Assembly: GCA_015061955.1 (NCBI GenBank)
Contig: SUVO01000010.1
Coordinates: 43,986 to 107,985, forward strand
Direction: 5' to 3'
DNA from: Verrucomicrobiaceae bacterium
Lineage (GTDB): Bacteria; Verrucomicrobiota; Verrucomicrobiia; Opitutales; Intestinicryptomonadaceae
Length of the DNA: 64,000 bases
Under the pieces are notes generated by a model that was not told the DNA's origin, made no database searches, and saw only the letters and a list, made by a program, of their open reading frames with translations. How positions within the stretch are numbered: the first letter of the stretch is position 1; every line of letters starts with the position of its first letter. A program made the translations under genes and the position numbers. Positions 56,211 to 64,000 of this stretch are shown here, piece by piece.

Positions 56211-57569
56211 ATGAGCCAAAACGCAGAGTTTAATTTTGATGTTCCAAAAGAGCAATCAATTGTTGAAAAATCGACAGTCGAAACGGTATCGATGTCGGCT
56301 CCGTTAGCTGTGCGTATGCGTCCTCAGTCATTAGCTGAAGTAGTTGGACATACACATATCTTGGGCGATGGTTGCTTGTTACCACGTTTGGTTTCTACAA
56401 ATAATTTTGGGTCGCTGATTTTCTATGGTCCTCCTGGATGTGGCAAAACTACTCTTGCCGAAGTTATTGCAAAGCAAACAAACTCGCGTTTTGTAAAATT
56501 AAATGCAGTTCTTTCTAATGTGGCACAAGTTCGCGACGAGTTATCGATGGCTCGGTATAGGAAGGGCGAACGTACAATAGTTTTTATTGATGAAATTCAT
56601 CGTTTCAATAAAGCTCAACAAGATTTACTATTGCCCGATGTTGAAGATGGTAATATTCGCTTGATTGGTGCTACTACGCAAAATCCAGGCTTTTATATAA
56701 ATGCACCATTACTTTCGCGAAGTCATTTATTTAAGTTAGAGCCTCTTTCAAGTTCTGATATTGCGTCAGTGTTGCGTAAAGCTTTAACCGATACTCAAAA
56801 AGGATTGGGTAATTTCAATTGTACTGCTGATGATTCCATTTTGTTAGGTATTGCAAAAATTTGCGACGGCGATATGCGTAGGGCTTTAAATGCTCTTGAA
56901 ACAATGGTTTTAGCTTCGGGCGTAAATTCGAGCTTGAAAGAAGACGATATCAAAGCATTCGCTAAGGAACGCAGGGTGCGTTATGATGCCGATGAAGATG
57001 AACATTACAATACAATATCGGCATTTATAAAAAGTATACGTGGTTGTGATCCCGATGCTGCTATGTATTGGTTAGCAAAAATGCTTGCTGGTGGCGAAGA
57101 TCCACGTTTTATAGCACGCAGACTTGTTATTTTAGCAAGTGAAGATGTTGGTATGGCTGATTCGCGAGGCATATTGGTTGCAAATGCAGCTTTCGATGCT
57201 GTCGAGCGTGTTGGTTTACCAGAGTGCGAGCTAAATTTGGCACACGCAACAATTTTTTTAGCAACATCACCTAAAAGTAATTCGGCAACTTTGGCTTTGT
57301 TTAAAGCAAAAGATTTAGTTGCTAACGAGGAAATTCGTCAGGTGCCAATACATTTGCGTGATGCTCATACATCGTTCAATAAAAAAATGGGAAATGGTGC
57401 CGATTATATATATAATCACGATTGTCCAAATCATATAAGTGGACAAGATTATATGGATAATCCTGTTGAAATTTATAAACCCACAAATTACGGGGCGGAA
57501 AAACAAATTGTAGAACGTTTAGAGTTCTATAAGCAGGTAAAGAAAGATATAAAAAATGGAAGAAAATAA
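56211..57569 (+). CDS. rarA: Replication-associated recombination protein A
   Basis: A 452-residue AAA+ ATPase of the RarA/MgsA/WRNIP1 family acting at stalled replication forks. MRPQSLAEVVGHTHILG, Walker A GPPGCGKTT, Walker B IDEIHRFNKAQQD, sensor 1 GATTQNP, and C-terminal tetramerisation region (ARRLVILASEDVGMADS; PVEIYKPTNYGAEKQI). Overlaps the next gene by 14 bases. Confidence 0.96.
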   Translation: MSQNAEFNFDVPKEQSIVEKSTVETVSMSAPLAVRMRPQSLAEVVGHTHILGDGCLLPRLVSTNNFGSLIFYGPPGCGKTTLAEVIAKQTNSRFVKLNAVLSNVAQVRDELSMARYRKGERTIVFIDEIHRFNKAQQDLLLPDVEDGNIRLIGATTQNPGFYINAPLLSRSHLFKLEPLSSSDIASVLRKALTDTQKGLGNFNCTADDSILLGIAKICDGDMRRALNALETMVLASGVNSSLKEDDIKAFAKERRVRYDADEDEHYNTISAFIKSIRGCDPDAAMYWLAKMLAGGEDPRFIARRLVILASEDVGMADSRGILVANAAFDAVERVGLPECELNLAHATIFLATSPKSNSATLALFKAKDLVANEEIRQVPIHLRDAHTSFNKKMGNGADYIYNHDCPNHISGQDYMDNPVEIYKPTNYGAEKQIVERLEFYKQVKKDIKNGRK

Positions 57570-58014
57570 TAAACCTTCAAAAGTTAAACATACTAAGCGC
57601 TTAGAGTTAAATTTCTGGAAAAGTTGTACGTTGAATGCACTCGGGTTGTTGATTGCAAGTCTTACAACATCGTCTATTAGCTTTTCAAACATATTTTATT
57701 TTTTAGCATTAGTTGTGATGATATGGTTTATGAATTGGATTTTAAAACCAATATTAGTTTTATTTGCTTTACCATTTATTATTTTTACAATGGGGATAGG
57801 TATATTATTTATAAATGCACTAATAATTTATGTTTCGGCAAGTTTAATCCCAGAAGGTATTGAGGTTGCGTCGTATTGGTCGGCATTGTGGGCATCGTTT
57901 TTGGTGTCTGTTTTGTGGTGGTCGGTTGAAATGTTTCGTAGTGAACGCATTGTTGTGTTCAAAGAACGTGTTTCTGGTGTAAAAGATAATAATGATAACG
58001 ATAGCGATGTTTAA
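57556..58014 (+). CDS. Phage-holin superfamily IV-like small membrane protein
   Basis: A 152-residue protein with four hydrophobic helices after a basic N-terminus (KPSKVKHTKRLEL). The pattern NWILKPILVLFALPFIIFTMGI...LFINALIIYVSASLIPEGIEV matches the YvlD/4-TMS holin family found in many bacteria with no phage link. Function unknown. Overlaps rarA by 14 bases. Confidence 0.8.
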   Translation: MEENNKPSKVKHTKRLELNFWKSCTLNALGLLIASLTTSSISFSNIFYFLALVVMIWFMNWILKPILVLFALPFIIFTMGIGILFINALIIYVSASLIPEGIEVASYWSALWASFLVSVLWWSVEMFRSERIVVFKERVSGVKDNNDNDSDV

Positions 58015-58666
58015 AAAAATATATTTTATTTTTGTCTGTTTGTTTTTGGCAAGTGTTGGATTTTCACAGGATAAAGAGGAAGGAAAATCTATTTTTAGCT
58101 TGGCTCATGATGGTATTAAATTCTTTTCACCTCAAGATGTAATGCGCGCTTATTTGGGTAGTTGGAGTGGTTTTCAAGAAATACGTTTTGGCGCAAATGA
58201 AGCTCGTGGTAGAATAGAAATTACATATACCGAAATACAATCGCAAAATGGTATGCGTATAATGGGCGTTGGTAGAGTTACATCGAGTTCTGGTCGTTCG
58301 GTGCCTACATCGTCGTATATGTATGTGGAAAATAATATTCTTACTTTAGAGATGAGAACTGAAAGTGGTGTTGCCAGCTTTTACAAAGGTGCTATTGATT
58401 TTAGCAGTGTTATATGGATTCCTAAATATAGCTTTATGAGGTATGATTTTCAGCAAGATTTCTTTTTCGTTGATAAAGGTACACCTTGTATAAATGCTTT
58501 GGGAGCTCGAGAAATTTTATACAGAAATAAAGTGGGGTTGTTAGAAATAAAAACACAGTTTCGTCAGTTGAAAAGTGGTAAGCCTGCATCTGAAATAAAT
58601 TCTGCTGTCAAAAAAAATATAAATATAAACCTCGATGGTGGCAGTGGTGTTAAGTTTGGCGAATAA
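58007..58666 (+). CDS. Exported protein of unknown function
   Basis: A 219-residue protein with signal peptide MFKKIYFIFVCLFLASVGFSQ; the ATG at 58007 is chosen over 57992 because it begins this signal. The mature part is beta-rich (ARGRIEITYTEIQSQNGMRIMGVGRV), with a possible lipocalin-like character, and no motif I can name. Its start overlaps the end of the holin-like gene and hrpB starts on the base after its stop, so it belongs to a rarA-to-hrpB operon. Confidence 0.7.
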   Translation: MFKKIYFIFVCLFLASVGFSQDKEEGKSIFSLAHDGIKFFSPQDVMRAYLGSWSGFQEIRFGANEARGRIEITYTEIQSQNGMRIMGVGRVTSSSGRSVPTSSYMYVENNILTLEMRTESGVASFYKGAIDFSSVIWIPKYSFMRYDFQQDFFFVDKGTPCINALGAREILYRNKVGLLEIKTQFRQLKSGKPASEINSAVKKNININLDGGSGVKFGE

Positions 58667-61180
58667 ATGGAATTTCCTGTAAAAAGTATTTGCAAGCCTC
58701 TGTTTGAAGCTGTTGATAATGGAAAAACTCGCTTTGTTGTTGCTGCGCCAACAGGTTCTGGTAAGTCGACAGTTTTTCCTGTAATGTTGCAAGAAAAACT
58801 TGGTGGACAAGTCTTTGTACTTCAACCTCGTCGAGTTGCTGCACGAATGTTAGCTCGCTCTATAGAAAAGCTTTTCGATATGAAAGGTCAGGCTGGTTGG
58901 CATGTTCGTTTCGATAAACATTACGATACATCAACTAAAATTGTTTTTCTAACCGAAGGTATTTTGGCTAGAATGCTTCTTTCAAATTCATTGCCTGAAA
59001 ATGTATCGGCTATAGTTTTCGATGAATTTCACGAACGCAATGTGTATACCGATATATCGTTAGCACTGGCTTTAAAGTTGCAAGAAACAAAGCGTGAAAA
59101 TCTAAAAATAGTAGCGTGTTCGGCTTCTGTTGATGTTGCTGGGCTTTCTGCCTATATGAACTGCGATGTTTTTGAATGTTCTACACGTTTGCATGAAATA
59201 GATATTCAGTATTCCGATTTACTCGGACGCAATTTGCCAATTTGGGAAGTTGCTGCAAAAGAATTTGCAAAACGAGTTTCATCGACTAACGGAAATTTCT
59301 TGATATTTATGCCTGGTATTTACGAAATAAATAAAACTATTTCTAAAATATTAGAACTTCCACAATCGCGAGGAATGCAAGTTTATGCTCTGTATGGCGA
59401 TATGCCAGCCGAAACACAAGATAAAATTTTAAATGAATCTAATTGCAGAAAAGTTATTGTTGCAACTAATATAGCTGAAACATCTCTTACTATTGAAGGG
59501 GTGGATTGTGTTATTGATTCAGGGTTGGCAAAAGTTTTGCGTTATGATTTTTCAAGAGCTGTAAATACTTTACTTGTTGAACAGATTTCAATGGCAAGTG
59601 CTATTCAGCGTGCCGGACGTGCAGGCAGAATTCAAAATGGAACTGCTGTTCGTTTGTGGCGAAAAGCAGACGAACAATATTTTGCTAAGTATTCAACTTC
59701 TGAAATTTCAAGAGTAGATTTATCGCAAATTATATTGTGGTTAAAGGCTAGCAATATAGATTTAAAAAATATTGCGTTGTTTGAAAATCCATCTGAAAAA
59801 TCCACAAATTCTGCAATCGAAACTTTGCAATTACTTGGTGCTGTTGATGAGTTTTATAATATTACTAAAATTGGGATAGAAATGGCTAAATTCCCCACAT
59901 CACCAAGAATTGCAAGAATGTTTGTTGAGGCTGTAAAAAATGGATCTTTAGCTGATGTTGCAATGTTAGCTGGTGTTCTTGAGGCAGGTAAAATAAAGCT
60001 CGAGTTAACTGATCAACGGCGTGAACACGAACGCAGTAGTTTAACTGCATCGGCATCACAACCCGAAGAAATTATTGCTTTGTGCGAATTAGCTAAAGAA
60101 AATTCTTTTTCTAAAAGTTTTTGTCAGGATTTCGGTATTCATGCTGTAAATGCTCGAAAAGCTTATGTGTTTGCTTCCGATTTTTATAGAATAGCAGTGT
60201 CTATACTAAAAGAAAACAATACTATTGCTGGCTCTACTTCTTTGGCAAAATGTGTACTTGCTGGCTATCCAGATAGGGTATGTAAACGTTTAAATGAAGG
60301 TACGTTAGCGTGTAAAATAGTTGGTGGGGTAAGTGGAACAATTCGCAAAACATCAAAAGCATATGCAAAAGATGTTTTTATAGCAATGTCGCTACAAGAG
60401 AACAATTCGGTATCGGGAATTTCTGTTGTTGCTGATGACATAGTTCCTATTGATACTGAGTATTTGAAAGATTTGTTTTCGTTCGATTTTATTGAGCGAC
60501 AATCCATACGTTTAGATGAACATCAAAAACGCGTTTGTTCTGTTGCTGAATTGTGTTATAAAGATTTACCATTACAGCAAAAAATATCTTATGATGTTGA
60601 TGAAACATCGGCTGCCGAGCTTTTATTTTCAAAAATAAAAAATGGCGATATTACTTTGAGGAATTTTGGCGATGTTGAACAAACTTTTATAGAACGCGTT
60701 AATTTTATATCGGTAGCAATGCCCGAGTTAAATATTGCACCTATCAACGATTCAGCTAAAGATGATATTTTCTTACAAATGTGTATGGGCTTAACTTCGT
60801 ATTCCGAAGTAAAAAATGCAAATGTGTTTGAAGCTTTAAAAGAATGGTTGTCGGGGGAACAGTTGTCGGCAATGCGTTATTATTTACCCGAAAGTGTTGT
60901 TGTAAACCCAAAACGTAAACCTGTTAAAATTCGCTACGATGCATCTACTATGCGTGCTGTTGTGTCGGCTTCTTTTAAAGATTTATTTGGTTTTGATGAA
61001 AACTCTTTAATAATTTGTAATGGTAAAATAAAGCCTACCTTTGAAATTTTAGCTCCAAATTCTCGTCCAGTACAAACTACTCAAAATTTACAAAACTTTT
61101 GGAGTACTTCGTGGATAAACATTCGTAAAGAGTTAAAGGCAAGGTATCCAAAACATTTTCCACCAACTGCTCCATATTGA
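58667..61180 (+). CDS. hrpB: ATP-dependent helicase HrpB
   Basis: An 837-residue DExH-box helicase. Walker A APTGSGKST, DEFHERN (the DEFH variant characteristic of HrpB), SAS motif CSASV, motif V/VI region VIVATNIAETSLTI and QRAGRAGR, then HA2 and the C-terminal HrpB domain (RKPVKIRYD... RYPKHFPPTAP). Full length. Follows the exported unknown with no gap. Confidence 0.95.
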   Translation: MEFPVKSICKPLFEAVDNGKTRFVVAAPTGSGKSTVFPVMLQEKLGGQVFVLQPRRVAARMLARSIEKLFDMKGQAGWHVRFDKHYDTSTKIVFLTEGILARMLLSNSLPENVSAIVFDEFHERNVYTDISLALALKLQETKRENLKIVACSASVDVAGLSAYMNCDVFECSTRLHEIDIQYSDLLGRNLPIWEVAAKEFAKRVSSTNGNFLIFMPGIYEINKTISKILELPQSRGMQVYALYGDMPAETQDKILNESNCRKVIVATNIAETSLTIEGVDCVIDSGLAKVLRYDFSRAVNTLLVEQISMASAIQRAGRAGRIQNGTAVRLWRKADEQYFAKYSTSEISRVDLSQIILWLKASNIDLKNIALFENPSEKSTNSAIETLQLLGAVDEFYNITKIGIEMAKFPTSPRIARMFVEAVKNGSLADVAMLAGVLEAGKIKLELTDQRREHERSSLTASASQPEEIIALCELAKENSFSKSFCQDFGIHAVNARKAYVFASDFYRIAVSILKENNTIAGSTSLAKCVLAGYPDRVCKRLNEGTLACKIVGGVSGTIRKTSKAYAKDVFIAMSLQENNSVSGISVVADDIVPIDTEYLKDLFSFDFIERQSIRLDEHQKRVCSVAELCYKDLPLQQKISYDVDETSAAELLFSKIKNGDITLRNFGDVEQTFIERVNFISVAMPELNIAPINDSAKDDIFLQMCMGLTSYSEVKNANVFEALKEWLSGEQLSAMRYYLPESVVVNPKRKPVKIRYDASTMRAVVSASFKDLFGFDENSLIICNGKIKPTFEILAPNSRPVQTTQNLQNFWSTSWINIRKELKARYPKHFPPTAPY

Positions 61181-61217
61181 TTTTTTGTGTAGCAAAATGA
61201 CACACTATTTGTGAATG

Positions 61218-61235
61218 TGCGACAACAATGTCGCA
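61218..61235. promoter_or_regulatory. Inverted repeat upstream of clpB
   Basis: TGCGAC-N6-GTCGCA, 66 bases before the clpB start. Possible operator for a heat-shock regulator, but it matches neither CIRCE nor HAIR consensus. Confidence 0.4.
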
Positions 61236-61272
61236 ACTTTGTCTAAAAAATCTGTTAAATAGCCGATATAAA

Positions 61273-61290
61273 TTGGCATAACTATTGCTA
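61273..61290 (+). promoter_or_regulatory. Sigma-54-like -24/-12 motif before clpB
   Basis: TTGGCATAACTATTGCTA has GG and GC separated by 10 bases, as in sigma-54 promoters. It would place the transcript start at the clpB ATG itself, i.e. a leaderless message, so it may be fortuitous. Confidence 0.25.
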
Positions 61291-61300
61291 TAAAAAAAAT

Positions 61301-63874
61301 ATGAATAATATAAATCCAGATACATTTACCGAAAAAAGTATTCAAGCCATAAAATCGGCAGTCGAATTAGCAAAACATCAAAAACATTCTGAAGTGTTGC
61401 AAGTTCATTTGTTGGCATCGCTTATATCTCAAGAAGATGGGATTGTTTCAAGTGTTTTAGAAAAAATAGGTACAGATAAACGAACAACTCTCGAGCTAGG
61501 TGTTCGCAGAGTATTAGAACAACTACCAAAAGTACAAGGTAGTAATGTTGAGCCATTTATAAGTACTGGTTTGCGACAAACCTTATCGAGAGCCGATGTT
61601 GTTTCAAAGCAAATGCGTGATGAGTATATATCTACTGAGCACCTCTTTATATCTATTGTCGATTTTGCAGAGCCTCCTCAGATTGCAGAGCTTTTTAGAA
61701 GTTTGCAAATAACACGTCCTTCGGTTGAAGAAGTTGTTCAACAGATGCGAGGTACTACTCACGTTACTTCTAAGACCCCAGAAGATACTTATAATGTTCT
61801 TGAAAAATATGGTGCAAACTTAGTTCAACTTGCAAAGATTGGTAAGCTTGATCCTGTTATAGGTAGAGACGAAGAAATTGGTAGAGTTATCAGAATTTTA
61901 TCGCGAAAAACAAAGAACAATCCTGTACTCATTGGCGAGCCTGGGGTAGGTAAAACTGCCATAGCCGAAGGCTTAGCTCAGCGAATTGTTCGCAGAGATG
62001 TTCCAGATGGGTTGAAAGACAAAACTGTTTTTGCCTTGGATATGGGGGCTCTCATAGCTGGAGCTAAATATCGTGGTGAGTTTGAAGAACGCTTGAAGGC
62101 TGTATTAAACAAAATTAAAGAGTCTGATGGAAAAATAATTTTGTTTATAGACGAACTTCATACTATTGTTGGAGCAGGGCGTACTGATGGGTCTCTCGAT
62201 GCTTCAAATATGCTTAAACCCATGCTTGCGCGTGGTGAACTGCGTTGCGTTGGTGCAACAACTCTTGACGAATATCGGCAGTATATAGAAAAAGATCCAG
62301 CCCTTGAACGTCGTTTCCAGAGTGTTTATGTAGGTGAGCCAGATGTCGAAACAAGCATAGCTATTTTGCGTGGCTTAAAAGAACGTTTTGAAACTTATCA
62401 TGGTGTTCAAATTCAGGATTCAGCACTTGTTGAAGCATCGGAATTGAGCAACAGATACATAAGTGGCAGACAACTACCCGACAAAGCTATCGATCTTGTC
62501 GACGAAGCATGTGCGCGTATTAAAACTCAATTAGATTCTATGCCGGCAGAACTCGATATGCTTTTGCGTAAACTACGCAGAGCAGAAATTGAAGAAAAAG
62601 CTTTGGTCAAAGAAAATCACGACCAACAACGTTTGGCAGAAGTTCGCAAAGAACTTGAGCAAATGCGCGAACAATCTGTTGCTATGAAAGCTAAATGGGA
62701 AGCTGAAAAAGAAGCATCGAACAAAGCCGTAAAACTACGCGAACAAATTGAAGATGCAAAACTTCGTATGGAACGTGCCGAACGCGAATACGATTTAAGC
62801 TCGGCTGCTGAAATTAAATACGGCGAACTACCAAAGCTTGAAGCTCAACTTAAAGAAGCTACATCGCAACCAACCCAAAATACGATGCTTAAAGAAGTTG
62901 TAACTGCCGACGAAATTGCATCTATTGTTGCCGAATGGACTGGCATTCCTGTAAAAAAGCTTTTACAAACCGACAGAGAACGTTTACTTAAGCTTCCAGA
63001 TATTTTACACAAGCGTGTAATCGGTCAAAACGAAGCTGTTGAAAGTGTTGCAAATGCCATCTTGCGTTCTCGTGCTGGTATAAAAGACCCTCGTCGACCA
63101 TCGGGCACTTTTATGTTCTTAGGTCCAACAGGGGTTGGTAAAACGGAACTCGCAAAAACATTGAGCGAAGCTTTATTCAATACTGAAGATGGTATGGTAC
63201 GCATCGATATGTCGGAATACATGGAAAAACACTCAGTTGCACGTCTGATTGGTGCGCCTCCTGGATATGTAGGTTACGAACAAGGTGGTCAACTTACCGA
63301 GGCTGTGCGTCGTCGTCCATACAGTGTGGTCCTTTTTGATGAAATAGAAAAAGCTCATCCAGAAGTTCTCAACACACTCTTACAAGTTATGGACGATGGT
63401 GTTTTAACTGATTCGCAAGGTCGGAAAGTCGACTTTAAAAATACTGTTATTATTATGACTTCTAACATAGGTTCACGATTCATAACCGATGCCCCCATCG
63501 GAGACGATGGCGAACTTAACGAATCTTCAAGAGAAGCTGTAATGGCTGATGTTCGCAGAACTTTTAAACCAGAATTCTTAAATCGCATTGACGACATCAT
63601 CATTTTTAAGGCTCTACAACTAAACGAAATTGTTAAGATTGTTAAACTTCAGATTGAGCAACTTAACAATCGCTTAAAGCCTCAGAATATAAAGGTTGAA
63701 CTTACTAAAGGCGCATACGAAAAACTCGCTGAGAACGCTTACGACATTAATTATGGTGCTCGGCCTCTCAAGAGAGCTATAAACACTAAGATAGAAAACC
63801 CTCTTGCTCGAGAAATAATTTCTGGAACTCTCAAGAGTGGTGATACGCGCAAGTTCAAAGACTCCGACTTCTAA
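61301..63874 (+). CDS. clpB: ATP-dependent chaperone ClpB
   Basis: An 857-residue disaggregase. N-domain (about 1-145), NBD1 with Walker [14 protein letters not shown] and Walker [11 protein letters not shown], coiled-coil middle domain (about 400-520), NBD2 with Walker [14 protein letters not shown] and [16 protein letters not shown], and a short C-terminal domain. Works with DnaK in rescuing aggregated proteins. The start has no Shine-Dalgarno sequence; two candidate control sites lie upstream. A structured repeat element begins on its stop codon. Confidence 0.97.
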   Translation: MNNINPDTFTEKSIQAIKSAVELAKHQKHSEVLQVHLLASLISQEDGIVSSVLEKIGTDKRTTLELGVRRVLEQLPKVQGSNVEPFISTGLRQTLSRADVVSKQMRDEYISTEHLFISIVDFAEPPQIAELFRSLQITRPSVEEVVQQMRGTTHVTSKTPEDTYNVLEKYGANLVQLAKIGKLDPVIGRDEEIGRVIRILSRKTKNNPVLIGEPGVGKTAIAEGLAQRIVRRDVPDGLKDKTVFALDMGALIAGAKYRGEFEERLKAVLNKIKESDGKIILFIDELHTIVGAGRTDGSLDASNMLKPMLARGELRCVGATTLDEYRQYIEKDPALERRFQSVYVGEPDVETSIAILRGLKERFETYHGVQIQDSALVEASELSNRYISGRQLPDKAIDLVDEACARIKTQLDSMPAELDMLLRKLRRAEIEEKALVKENHDQQRLAEVRKELEQMREQSVAMKAKWEAEKEASNKAVKLREQIEDAKLRMERAEREYDLSSAAEIKYGELPKLEAQLKEATSQPTQNTMLKEVVTADEIASIVAEWTGIPVKKLLQTDRERLLKLPDILHKRVIGQNEAVESVANAILRSRAGIKDPRRPSGTFMFLGPTGVGKTELAKTLSEALFNTEDGMVRIDMSEYMEKHSVARLIGAPPGYVGYEQGGQLTEAVRRRPYSVVLFDEIEKAHPEVLNTLLQVMDDGVLTDSQGRKVDFKNTVIIMTSNIGSRFITDAPIGDDGELNESSREAVMADVRRTFKPEFLNRIDDIIIFKALQLNEIVKIVKLQIEQLNNRLKPQNIKVELTKGAYEKLAENAYDINYGARPLKRAINTKIENPLAREIISGTLKSGDTRKFKDSDF

Positions 63875-64000
63875 AAACGTGCGAGGACGGTGTCTCGATT
63901 GCGAATTTTTTATATCATAATGATAAGAGCATTCCGTTTGGAATGCTCTTTTTGTATAAGATCGCAATCGAGGCACCTCACAGCTTATGACGCACTTTTG
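63874..64000 (+). repeat. Structured repeat element on clpB stop codon (cut by window end)
   Basis: Left arm AAAACGTGCGAGG starts on the last base of the stop codon. Stem 1 TGTCTCGATTGCGA (63891-63904) pairs with 63962-63975 with one G-U type pair. Inner hairpin AAGAGCATTCC (63925-63935) with GGAATGCTCTT (63940-63950), then T-run. Stem-loop 2 begins and the window ends. Reverse complement of 3806-3938. Confidence 0.8.

Noticed and set aside
57556..58014. Phage holin as a sign of prophage
   Set aside because: The family is widespread as a housekeeping membrane protein; neighbours are rarA and hrpB and no phage genes are present.

Overview
The window reads as a chromosomal segment of an AT-rich Gram-negative bacterium, most likely a host-associated member of the Verrucomicrobiota (Opitutales-like). 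This is inferred from two extracellular proteins with PEP-CTERM tails, a FadL-type and an OprP-type outer-membrane protein, several secreted glycosidases, stand-alone mutA/mutB, and the general character of the housekeeping genes. No rRNA or tRNA, phage, CRISPR array or recognisable transposase was seen. Many starts lack a clear Shine-Dalgarno sequence.

Layout. 1-3.2 kb: HPr, a FadL-type porin, an MFS permease. 3.2-4.07 kb: complex repeat region. 4.07-8.3 kb: methylmalonyl-CoA mutase mutA-mutB. 8.4-12.5 kb: DAACS symporter, MscS channel, OprP-like porin. 12.7-15.4 kb: a secreted glycosidase-like protein followed by a tandem repeat array. 15.4-21.4 kb: parA, rnc, mfd and a parvulin. 21.5-33.3 kb: GH30-type glycosidase, two PEP-CTERM genes, AraC regulator, CPA2 antiporter, trmB, gamma-carbonic anhydrase, glnB. 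33.3-43 kb: sppA, cinA C-domain, comM/yifB, NCS2 permease, two tandem Cache-MCP receptors. 43-52 kb: GH2 beta-galactosidase, SGNH esterase, ddh, an isomerase-kinase-aldolase operon with an AraC regulator. 52-64 kb: MscS, tsaD-radC-thiD (overlapping), rarA, a small membrane protein, a secreted unknown, hrpB, clpB.

The most interesting signals are in the accessory DNA. First, a dispersed structured element starts at or on the stop codon of six plus-strand genes (MFS, MscS, the 12.7 kb secreted protein, both PEP-CTERM genes, clpB). Each full copy has an outer inverted repeat, a first long stem that contains a terminator-like hairpin, a second stem-loop of exchangeable sequence, and a conserved tail (about CCTATGTTGGTYCTAATC). 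The stems differ in sequence between copies but remain complementary, so the fold appears to be conserved. There are tandem gene-less units, and one inverted composite copy.

Second, both PEP-CTERM genes have nearly the same promoter, in which the -35/-10 spacer contains a run of 8 or 9 G. Their 3' ends (sorting tail plus downstream element) are also nearly identical, while the exported passenger regions are unrelated. Together this suggests phase-variable expression of surface proteins built from shared 5' and 3' cassettes around changeable passengers. This is inference from one sequence and needs population data.
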